From: Chloroflexota bacterium
GTDB taxonomy: Bacteria; Chloroflexota; UBA5177; JANWHV01
Length of the DNA stretch: 7,392 bases
NCBI GenBank assembly: GCA_025450255.1
Contig: JANWHV010000022.1
Coordinates: forward strand, 1-7,392
Direction: 5' to 3'
The first letter of the stretch is position 1, and every line of letters begins with the position of its first letter. The translations under genes were made by a program, and so were the position numbers. Of this stretch, positions 1-4,994 are shown piece after piece. The notes under the pieces were generated by a model. That model ran no database searches. It saw only the letters and a program-made list of their open reading frames with translations, and was not told where the DNA came from.

Positions 1-702
1 AGTGTCCGCGAGACGGTACCCGACTGGGTGATCGAGGAGGCGGAACAGGTCGAACTGATCGACATGGCGCCAGAGGCGCTGATTCAGCGCATGAAGCACG
101 GCAATATCTACCCGCCCGAGCAGGCAACGCGCGCCCTGGAGAATTTCTTCACCGCCGGTAATCTCACGGCCCTACGGGACCTCGCCCTGCGTGCCACCGC
201 CAGGGGCGTCGAGGAGAAGCTGAGCCAATACATGCGCGGTATCGAGGATCGCGACGCGCCGCTTGCCGTGGCCGATCGTATCCTGGTGGCCATCGACCAT
301 CGGCCGTTGGCAAAGATGCTGATCCGGCGTGGTTGGCGCATCGCCTCGGCGCTGAAAGCCGATCTGATCGTCGTACACGTCGAGGCGGAGCGCGGCACGC
401 GCGCAACGCAAACGATGGAAGAGGATCGGCGCCTCCGCGCGAGCTTGCAGCTCGCGGATGAGCTGGGAGCGCGGACCGTACATTTGCGCGGCAAGGTCGC
501 GGACGAAATCGTCGCCTATGCCCATGCCAACCGCGTTACGCAACTGGTGATCGGACAGTCGACCCGTGGACGCTGGCAAGAGCTTCTGCATGGTTCGGTC
601 AGCCACGATCTGGTGCGCAAAGCACACGGTATCGACGTTCTGGTCGTAGCACGACCCCATGAGCCATCGGGGCACGACCGCCACGAGCGTCATTCCGGCT
701 AA
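1..702 (+). CDS. KdpD-like sensor N-terminal domain plus universal stress protein domain, kinase-less (5' partial)
   Basis: The frame is open from base 1, so the true start lies upstream; the GTG at 28 is only an internal valine. The first residues (TVPDWVIEEA, then VELIDMAPEAL) and the later NFFTAGNLTALRDLALR match the end of the KdpD N-terminal domain, which in potassium-sensing KdpD carries the Walker ATP site (that part would be upstream). From about base 274 a universal stress protein fold follows: ADRILVAID, then DLIVVHVEAE, then VIGQSTRGRWQELLHGSVS, then DVLVVAR, the usual alpha/beta order with a glycine/serine nucleotide-site segment. The protein stops at 702, about 35 residues after that segment, with no membrane helices and no histidine kinase, so it is not a full KdpD (about 900 residues in E. 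coli). Stand-alone short KdpD proteins are known in several phyla and are thought to bind nucleotide and help control Kdp potassium transport. Whether kdpFABC lies upstream cannot be seen. The family call is secure; the role is inferred. Confidence 0.88.
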   Translation, partial: SVRETVPDWVIEEAEQVELIDMAPEALIQRMKHGNIYPPEQATRALENFFTAGNLTALRDLALRATARGVEEKLSQYMRGIEDRDAPLAVADRILVAIDHRPLAKMLIRRGWRIASALKADLIVVHVEAERGTRATQTMEEDRRLRASLQLADELGARTVHLRGKVADEIVAYAHANRVTQLVIGQSTRGRWQELLHGSVSHDLVRKAHGIDVLVVARPHEPSGHDRHERHSG

Positions 703-742
703 GCGCCCGCGGCCACATGTGACAAGGGTGCCGCGTGACGCC

Positions 743-770
743 CTGAGCGGCGCCGCATACCTGGTATAGT
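743..770 (+). promoter_or_regulatory. candidate extended -10 promoter for the Uma2 gene
   Basis: TATAGT at 765-770 is preceded by TGG, giving an extended -10 (TGN) element. A weak -35 (CTGAGC, 743-748) lies 16 bp upstream. Transcription would start near 777, leaving a leader of about 15 nt that holds the GGAGGG ribosome site. Assigned by eye only. Confidence 0.4.
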
Positions 771-791
771 AGCGGCATACGGAGGGCCGGC

Positions 792-1406
792 ATGGTCGCT
801 CAGAAAGAATTACGATACAGGACCGTCGAGGAGTGGCGCGAGCTTGTACGGCAAAGCCCGGACCACAAATACGAATATGTCGATGGACAGATCTACCTCA
901 TGGCGGGTGGGACAGGCGCCCATAACCGCATTTGCAACAATGCCACGCACCTGCTCGAGGATGTGCTCGAACGAACGCCCTGCAGTGTATATAGTTTGGA
1001 TATGGCTACACGTGTATCGATATCCCGCTATACATATCCCGATGTAGTCGTGACGTGTGACGCTGGGGAAGCGGCGACAACCAGGCTGACGGAAATACAG
1101 TCGCCCCGCGTCGTCTTTGAAGTCTTGTCGTCGACGACCGAGGCATACGACCGCGGCGTGAAATTTAGCTATTACCGCCAATGCCCGACTGTCCAGGAAT
1201 ACGTGCTCGTGGCGACGGACCGCCAGGCGGTGGAGGTGTATCGGCGCGCCGCCGATGGCTGGGGCACGTTTCAGGCGTACGGACCCGGCGACGAGATAGC
1301 GATCACCAGCCTTGATGTGCGGTTCTCGCTCGCCGCCCTGTATCGGCGTACCGACATACCTGAGTCGCTGTCCGACGACCAGCCTGAAGGTAACACGGGC
1401 GCGTAG
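792..1406 (+). CDS. Uma2 family endonuclease (DUF820, PD-(D/E)XK fold)
   Basis: The product has 204 residues, a normal size for Uma2/DUF820 proteins. This large family has the restriction-endonuclease fold and mostly unknown biological roles, and it is strongly expanded in cyanobacteria, Chloroflexota and Deinococcus. Family marks in order are YEYVDGQIYLM near residues 27-37, with E29 and D31; GAHNRI near 42-47; YPDVVV at 82-87, with D84 as the likely first catalytic acid; VVFEVLSSTT at 107-116, with E110 as the second; DRGVKFSYY at 120-128, with K124; and QEYVLV at 135-140. All expected acidic and lysine positions are present, so the fold looks intact. The ATG at 792 is supported by GGAGGG at 781-786, five bases upstream. 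It appears to be a single-gene unit. The last 20 or so residues are a polar tail outside the domain. Nuclease activity is inferred from the family, and no target can be read from the sequence. Confidence 0.9.
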   Translation: MVAQKELRYRTVEEWRELVRQSPDHKYEYVDGQIYLMAGGTGAHNRICNNATHLLEDVLERTPCSVYSLDMATRVSISRYTYPDVVVTCDAGEAATTRLTEIQSPRVVFEVLSSTTEAYDRGVKFSYYRQCPTVQEYVLVATDRQAVEVYRRAADGWGTFQAYGPGDEIAITSLDVRFSLAALYRRTDIPESLSDDQPEGNTGA

Positions 1407-1448
1407 CGCATCCTTCGCTGTGCGTCCCAACGCGGAATCGTACCATCT

Positions 1449-1469
1449 CGACTCCGTCAATCGGAGTTG
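1449..1469 (+). other. stem-loop downstream of the Uma2 gene
   Basis: CGACTCCG at 1449-1456 pairs with CGGAGTTG at 1462-1469, giving an 8-bp stem with one G-U pair and a five-base loop. It lies 42 bases after the Uma2 stop. No T-tract follows, so it is a poor intrinsic terminator; it may instead stabilise the mRNA end or be chance. I see nothing else clear in 1407-1560. Confidence 0.3.
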
Positions 1470-1567
1470 CCGCTGCGCCGCGGATTGGGTGGGCTATCGT
1501 TTGCCGCCAGTCCTGAAATAGCGCGACACCAGCGGAATCGCTCATCACCGGTGTGCGACGGGATTGC

Positions 1568-1576
1568 TGCTATGCT
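1568..1576 (+). promoter_or_regulatory. candidate extended -10 element before the acetyltransferase gene
   Basis: TGC followed by TATGCT (1571-1576) matches an extended -10. I find no convincing -35 at 16-18 bp spacing. It lies 30 bases before the ATG at 1607, so the transcript leader would be about 25 nt. Confidence 0.35.
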
Positions 1577-1606
1577 ACTGGAGGATGTTGAGAGTGCGGG
1601 ATAGTT

Positions 1607-2095
1607 ATGCAACAAACTGTGGCACTGCGCGAAGCCACCGACGCCGATCTTGAGTTCTTGTTCCATGTCTACGCAAGCACCAGATTGGAAGAGCTAGCGC
1701 CGTTACATTGGGACGAAGCGGCGAGCGCGGCCTTCCTCAATATGCAGTTTCATGCTCAGCACACGCACTACCACACCCACTTTGCCGGCGCCGACTATCT
1801 TGTTGTTCTGTTGGACGACGCGCCGGTAGGCAGGCTCTATATCTATCGCACCGACGAGGAGCTGCGGGTTATGGACATCGCTTTGCTGCCGGCCTACAGG
1901 GGCGCGGGTATCGGCTCAAGACTGATCGCGGATGTGATGGCCGAGGCACGCCAAGCGCATAAAGCGGTACGACTGCACGTCGAGCCATTTAACCGCGCCC
2001 TGCGGCTGTACGAGCGCCTTGGGTTCGTCAAGGTAGGCGAGGCCGGCCTCTACTGGCTTATGGAGTGGTCGCCTCGGGGCGCGCCCGCTGATTGA
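1607..2095 (+). CDS. GNAT family N-acetyltransferase
   Basis: A 162-residue protein of the Gcn5-related acetyltransferase superfamily, which transfers an acetyl group from acetyl-CoA to an amine; the substrate cannot be told. It shows the N-terminal strand VALREATDADLEFL (residues 5-18); GRLYIY then RVMDIALLPAYRGAGIGSR (75-105), with the acetyl-CoA pyrophosphate loop RGAGIG at 98-103; and the C-terminal LHVEPFNRALRLYERLGF (123-140), with N129 and Y135 in the usual places. The size is that of a complete single-domain enzyme. The ATG at 1607 is favoured because an in-frame TGA lies at 1589-1591 and no better start lies between. Its ribosome site is weak (GCGGGA at 1596-1601); the GGAGG at 1580-1584 is too far away. 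A histidine-rich stretch at residues 49-58 (HAQHTHYHTH) is unusual. To my recollection this GNAT subgroup often sits next to tail-collar genes, which fits the neighbours here. The 3' end overlaps the convergent minus-strand gene by 38 bp. Confidence 0.92.
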   Translation: MQQTVALREATDADLEFLFHVYASTRLEELAPLHWDEAASAAFLNMQFHAQHTHYHTHFAGADYLVVLLDDAPVGRLYIYRTDEELRVMDIALLPAYRGAGIGSRLIADVMAEARQAHKAVRLHVEPFNRALRLYERLGFVKVGEAGLYWLMEWSPRGAPAD

Positions 2096-2393
2096 AGATA
2101 GCCTCGTACTGGTAGCTCTCGCCATCGACGCCCAACGGCACGATGAACAACGGGAATCGGCCCATCGTAGGGTGCTCGAACGCGTATGTCGCCTGGGCAA
2201 TAAAGCGCGAGCGCGGCCCGTGGAATAGCAATGAAAAGCGCTCCCATCTGGGTTGGCCGCCGTCCGCCGCGTTCGGGCCGACTTCCGTCGCGGACGAGAG
2301 CATAAGCTCTACCACTTCTTCCGGCGCTAGGTGAACGGCAAAGACCGATCCCGTGAACTGGGCGAACTCGGCATAGGTTGGGTTGCGATCCAT
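2058..2393 (-). CDS. small cytosolic protein of the DUF6916 type
   Basis: A 111-residue minus-strand protein with no signal peptide and no membrane segment. Its core, FAQFTGSVFAVHLAPEEVVEL near residues 10-30 and then ERFSLLFHGP, TYAFEHPTMGRFPLFIVP and YQYEAIFNQ (about 51-101), lines up with the mature part of the exported protein encoded at 2665-3135: both have F-x2-x2-G-x2-F, F-S-hh-F-x-G, TYAxxHPxxGRFxLFhVP and an AFN ending. The two are therefore paralogues. I recognise the pattern as DUF6916, a family of unknown function that recurs beside tail-collar genes; the family number is from memory. The start is supported by AGGGAG (complement of 2401-2406), seven bases upstream of the ATG. The gene is transcribed divergently from the collar operon, and its end overlaps the acetyltransferase end, which argues against a spurious frame because the conserved residues run through the non-overlapping part. 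Confidence 0.85.
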   Translation of the reverse strand: MDRNPTYAEFAQFTGSVFAVHLAPEEVVELMLSSATEVGPNAADGGQPRWERFSLLFHGPRSRFIAQATYAFEHPTMGRFPLFIVPLGVDGESYQYEAIFNQRARPEATTP

Positions 2394-2505
2394 CGATTAT
2401 CTCCCTGGCTCCTAAAGGTACAACGAATAGCGCGCGGCGTGTCGGGCCATGCGGCGCTCGTCGGCCGTGAGAACGTTAAATGTCTGTTTTGGCACGATTC
2501 TCTAG

Positions 2506-2533
2506 CTTATAGTGCATTGGAATGCCATGTCGA
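2506..2533 (-). promoter_or_regulatory. candidate sigma70-like promoter for the minus-strand DUF6916-type gene
   Basis: Read on the minus strand, TCGACA (2533-2528) is followed after 16 bp by TATAAG (2511-2506); each hexamer matches the consensus at five of six positions. Transcription would start near 2499, leaving a leader of about 106 nt before the ATG at 2393. It overlaps the plus-strand promoter at 2517-2545. Confidence 0.5.
2514..2525. promoter_or_regulatory. palindrome inside overlapping divergent promoters, possible operator
   Basis: GCATTGGAATGC has perfect 5-bp arms around a GG centre. It covers most of the -35 of the rightward promoter and lies in the spacer of the leftward one, so a dimeric regulator bound here could act on both. 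No regulator gene is present in the window. A 12-bp palindrome could also occur by chance. Confidence 0.35.
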
Positions 2534-2545
2534 TAGTGCTACACT
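2517..2545 (+). promoter_or_regulatory. candidate sigma70-like promoter for the collar operon
   Basis: TTGGAA (2517-2522) is followed after 17 bp by TACACT (2540-2545), which is preceded by TGC, giving an extended -10. Both hexamers match the consensus at four of six positions, with ideal spacing. Transcription would start near 2552, giving a leader of about 113 nt. The leader holds a small inverted repeat (TCCAC at 2578-2582, GTGGA at 2586-2590) just downstream of the start. Confidence 0.5.
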
Positions 2546-2664
2546 GGTCACGCCTGGATGCCGGTTCGTGGACGATATCCACGCGGTGGAATTAGTCGTT
2601 TGTAGTCGCAGTTGGGAACCTTTGATGGCAGTGACGCCTGGATTATCCATGACGGAGAACTGAC

Positions 2665-3135
2665 ATGCCGAAGTTCGTGGCGCCATCGCGGCGCCAGTTT
2701 ATCGTGGGCGCGGGGCTTGCCGCGGGCATGGGCGCGCTGGCGCCTATCGGCGCCGGCGTCGCCAACGCGATGGAAGTTTCAACTGACGCTGACAGGTTGG
2801 CCGATACCGCCGGCCTGCTGCATCGCGCGGACTTCGCGGCTCTGCTTGGCCAGCGTTTTGACCTCCTGGCGCCCGGCCGCATATCGCAAGTCTTGACGCT
2901 CGCCGCCGTGCTCGATCCCAAGCCGCATCGAGCGCGCGTTGGCGCCCGGCGATACGCGCAGCCGCGCCTGGAGAGCTTTTCTGTTGTGTTCAGGGGCATG
3001 GGCAGGTCGTTGCCGCAGGGTACATATGCGCTGTCGCACCCTCGCCTGGGACGATTTTCCCTCTTCATGGTGCCGGGGGCGCGAACGGCGGGCGCCCAGT
3101 CTTATACTGCTGCGTTTAATCGGCTACTGGGCTAG
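2665..3135 (+). CDS. Tat-exported protein of the DUF6916 type
   Basis: A 156-residue protein whose N-terminus is a clear twin-arginine signal: SRRQFIVGAGLAAGMGAL at residues 8-25, with R9-R10 in an S-R-R-x-F context, a glycine/alanine-rich hydrophobic stretch, and a likely cleavage after ANA (residue 35). The mature part (about 36-156) is a paralogue of the minus-strand protein at 2058-2393: FAALLGQRFDLL, then ESFSVVFRGMG, GTYALSHPRLGRFSLFMVP and AAFNRLLG. The Tat route implies export after folding or with a partner. The function of the family is unknown; its constant company with tail-collar proteins suggests a shared role outside the cytoplasm. The ATG at 2665 has GGAG at 2654-2657, seven bases upstream. 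The first collar gene begins 12 bases after the stop, so the two are almost surely co-transcribed. Confidence 0.87.
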   Translation: MPKFVAPSRRQFIVGAGLAAGMGALAPIGAGVANAMEVSTDADRLADTAGLLHRADFAALLGQRFDLLAPGRISQVLTLAAVLDPKPHRARVGARRYAQPRLESFSVVFRGMGRSLPQGTYALSHPRLGRFSLFMVPGARTAGAQSYTAAFNRLLG

Positions 3136-3147
3136 AGGAGACACACT

Positions 3148-3660
3148 GTGGGTTCTCCATTCCTTGGCGAGATTCGCATGGGCGGCTGGAACTTCGCGCC
3201 GCAGGGCTGGGCGTTCTGCGACGGCGCGCAATTGAGCATCAACCAGAATGACGCGCTGTTCCAATTGATCGGCACGACCTACGGCGGGGACGGCGTTAAC
3301 ACGTTTAGTCTGCCTAATCTACGGGGCCGCCTGCCGATACACATGGGTAGCGATCCGCAGGGTAACCCGTACGTGATAGGCCAGGTCGCCGGCAGCGAAT
3401 CAGTCACGCTGATCAACGCGCAATTGCCATTGCATACGCACCCGGCGCAGGCCGATACTCGGCCCGGCAGCCAGACAAGCCCTACCGGACACTATTGGGC
3501 AGGCGCGGCGGCAAACTCCTACGCCGGGTCGGGGAACGCGAACATGAACCCTGGCGCGATCGGCGTTGCCGGCGGCAGCCAACCGCACGACAACATGCCC
3601 CCATTTCTGGCAATAAACTTTGTCATTGCGCTCTCTGGCATCTTTCCATCGCAGGGTTAA
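3148..3660 (+). CDS. phage tail-collar domain protein 1 (MdpB-like)
   Basis: A 170-residue protein that starts at GTG 3148, set by AGAGGAG at 3134-3140 with a seven-base spacing. It has the complete tail-collar/MdpB pattern: FLGEIRMGGWNFAPQGWAFC (5-24), then DGAQLSINQNDALFQLIGTTYGG (25-47, with C24 just before), SLPNLRGRLPIHMG (54-67), an LPLHTH motif at 93-98, and the C-terminal GGSQPHDNMPPF, then INFVIALSGIFPSQG (142-170). In the T4 short tail fibre the collar-region HxH pair binds zinc in the trimer; H96 and H98 here could do the same. Such proteins are common in bacteria outside prophages and are usually annotated as phage tail protein or microcystin-dependent protein. There is no signal peptide, so any export route is unknown. 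It is the first of three tandem paralogues and directly follows the Tat-exported gene. Confidence 0.93.
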   Translation: MGSPFLGEIRMGGWNFAPQGWAFCDGAQLSINQNDALFQLIGTTYGGDGVNTFSLPNLRGRLPIHMGSDPQGNPYVIGQVAGSESVTLINAQLPLHTHPAQADTRPGSQTSPTGHYWAGAAANSYAGSGNANMNPGAIGVAGGSQPHDNMPPFLAINFVIALSGIFPSQG

Positions 3661-3736
3661 CACGGGTCGTACTTGATGTGTCGCGGAGACGGTAATTACT
3701 GGCGCGGCGCCGCCGGCTGACGAAACCCGGCTTGCA

Positions 3737-3780
3737 CGCATTCGAGCCCCGTCAGGCAATTGTGTTCTAGGTCGAATGCG
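3737..3780. other. 9-bp inverted repeat in the gap between collar genes 1 and 2
   Basis: CGCATTCGA at 3737-3745 is the exact reverse complement of TCGAATGCG at 3772-3780, with a 26-base loop. It lies in the 180-bp gap 3661-3840, where I see no gene and only a weak promoter-like TTGATG (3673-3678). With no T-tract it is not a typical terminator. It may be an RNA stem that tunes downstream expression or processing, or a spaced operator pair. Confidence 0.4.
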
Positions 3781-3826
3781 GTCGATGGTCGCACCGCGCG
3801 GCATATCGACTCTTATCCGCCAATTT

Positions 3827-3834
3827 GGGAGGAG
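3827..3834 (+). promoter_or_regulatory. ribosome binding site that fixes a GTG start
   Basis: GGGAGGAG ends six bases before GTG 3841. The frame is open further upstream to an ATG at 3760, but the strong site and the alignment with the two sister proteins place the start at 3841. Confidence 0.85.
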
Positions 3835-3840
3835 CGGAAC

Positions 3841-4353
3841 GTGGCCGAGCCATTCTTGAGCGAAATACGTATAGTTTCGTTTAACTTTCCACCAAAGGGC
3901 TGGGCCTTTTGCAATGGACAGATTTTGCCGATTAATCAGAACCAGGCCCTATTCTCGCTGCTGGGCACGACGTATGGGGGGAACGGCACGGTCAACTTCG
4001 CCCTGCCGAACCTGCAGGGCCGGGCGCCCGTACACATGGGGCAGGGCGCCGGCTTATCGCCGTATACACTGGGCTCGTTCGGCGGCGTGGCCAATCACGC
4101 GTTGACCCAGAGCGAGATGCCGCAACATACCCACGCCGTATCGGCTTCGAGCGCCAGCGCGAGTGTGCGAATACCGACCGGGAACTTCTGGGCGGCGGCA
4201 TCCACGCCGAGCTTTTCCGCCACGCACAATGCGATCATGTATGGCGGGGCGATCGGCGCGCAAGGCGGAAGTCAGCCGCACAACAACATGCCGCCGTACC
4301 TCGTGCTCAATTTCATCATTGCGCTTGTGGGCATCTTCCCATCGCGGAACTGA
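3841..4353 (+). CDS. phage tail-collar domain protein 2 (MdpB-like)
   Basis: A 170-residue paralogue of the proteins encoded at 3148 and 4408. The longer frame from ATG 3760 would add 27 residues unlike any family N-terminus, so the GTG at 3841 is preferred. Pattern: FLSEIRIVSFNFPPKGWAFC (5-24), PINQNQALFSLLGTTYGGNG (30-49), LPNLQGRAPVHMG (55-67), MPQHTH (93-98, H96 and H98 a possible metal pair), and GGSQPHNNMPPYLVLNFIIA followed by LVGIFPSRN to the end. It aligns with copy 1 with few or no gaps over the full length. The most variable part is residues 99-140, which in collar and fibre proteins is the likely exposed, partner-binding face. It is soluble, with no signal peptide. Its transcript may come from the operon promoter or from its own start in the 180-bp gap upstream. 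Confidence 0.93.
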   Translation: MAEPFLSEIRIVSFNFPPKGWAFCNGQILPINQNQALFSLLGTTYGGNGTVNFALPNLQGRAPVHMGQGAGLSPYTLGSFGGVANHALTQSEMPQHTHAVSASSASASVRIPTGNFWAAASTPSFSATHNAIMYGGAIGAQGGSQPHNNMPPYLVLNFIIALVGIFPSRN

Positions 4354-4392
4354 TGCTCGTTCCAGTGCATGGCCGGGGACGTCGTCTTCGGT

Positions 4393-4399
4393 GAGGGGG
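4393..4399 (+). promoter_or_regulatory. ribosome binding site that fixes an ATG start
   Basis: GAGGGGG ends eight bases before ATG 4408, selecting this start over the in-frame ATG at 4369, whose extra 13 residues have no counterpart in the sister proteins. Confidence 0.75.
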
Positions 4400-4407
4400 T
4401 GTATATA

Positions 4408-4920
4408 ATGTCCGACCAATTCTTGGGCGAAATACGCATCGTGCCGTTCAATTTTCCACCACAGGGCTGGGCAGCCTGTGATGGAGCGGTGCTCCCGATT
4501 TCACAGAATACCGCGCTATTTTCGCTCTTGGGCACCAATTTCGGCGGCAATGGTCAGACCAACTTTTCGCTGCCGGATTTGCGCGGCCGGGCGCCGCTTG
4601 GCTTCGGCAATGGCCTGGGGCTTACACCGCGAAATCTCGGCGATGCAAGTGGTGAGGAAGGCGTGACCTTGCTGTCGAGTGAAATGCCGGCCCATACACA
4701 CACCGCGGTCGTGGCCGGCGCGGCGGGCACGAGCAAGAGCCCCGGCAATAATACCTGGGCCGAGCAGCGCGCGTTCCTGTACGCCAAGACCACGAACACG
4801 ACCATGGCACCCGACGCCCTGCAAAGCGCGGGCGGAACTCTACCACACGAAAACCGGGCGCCATATCTGACGATGAACTTTATTATTGCCCTGACCGGCA
4901 TTTTCCCGTCCAGAGGGTAG
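4408..4920 (+). CDS. phage tail-collar domain protein 3 (MdpB-like)
   Basis: The third 170-residue collar paralogue, starting 54 bases after the stop of copy 2. It carries FLGEIRIVPFNFPPQGWAAC (5-24), PISQNTALFSLLGTNFGGNG (30-49), SLPDLRGRAPLGFG (54-67), MPAHTH (93-98, H96 and H98 kept), and a C-terminus GGTLPHENRAPYLTMNFIIA followed by LTGIFPSRG. It is the most diverged of the three: the HMG of copies 1 and 2 at 65-67 is GFG here, and SQPHxNMPP has become TLPHENRAP. Residues 99-140 again differ strongly. Equal length with retained HxH suggests all three fold alike and could assemble as a heteromer or as alternative tips, but that is inference. The large secreted protein gene follows 74 bases later. 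Confidence 0.93.
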   Translation: MSDQFLGEIRIVPFNFPPQGWAACDGAVLPISQNTALFSLLGTNFGGNGQTNFSLPDLRGRAPLGFGNGLGLTPRNLGDASGEEGVTLLSSEMPAHTHTAVVAGAAGTSKSPGNNTWAEQRAFLYAKTTNTTMAPDALQSAGGTLPHENRAPYLTMNFIIALTGIFPSRG

Positions 4921-4994
4921 CGGCGATTGTACGCACAATGTACGGCTGAGCGGCGCGTTGGACAGCCGGCCATCAGTTAAGGAGAGGTCGATTT

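Noticed and set aside
714..721. CACATGTG palindrome after the KdpD-like gene
   Set aside because: Eight bases only, no loop and no T-tract; it is not a terminator and is expected by chance.
810..1460. 216-codon minus-strand frame opposite the Uma2 gene
   Set aside because: Shadow of a plus-strand gene with conserved catalytic motifs and a good ribosome site; the minus product resembles nothing.
1585..1653. 22-codon leader ORF (ATG 1585, stop 1651-1653) overlapping the acetyltransferase start
   Set aside because: GGAGG abuts the ATG with no spacing, so initiation is unlikely; the peptide has no attenuator-like residue run.
2550..2643. Ten-base direct repeat ACGCCTGGAT at 2550-2559 and 2634-2643
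   Set aside because: Only two copies, 84 bp apart, with dissimilar flanks; most likely chance.
2331..2663. 110-codon plus-strand frame in the divergent intergenic region
   Set aside because: It crosses both candidate promoters and the start of the minus-strand gene, and its product resembles no known protein.
4404..4409. Perfect TATAAT
   Set aside because: It overlaps the start codon of collar gene 3, so any transcript would begin inside the gene; there is no matching -35.
3148..4920. Prophage or contractile injection system
   Set aside because: Only collar-type genes are present; no sheath, tube, baseplate, terminase, integrase or att-like repeats are visible in the window.
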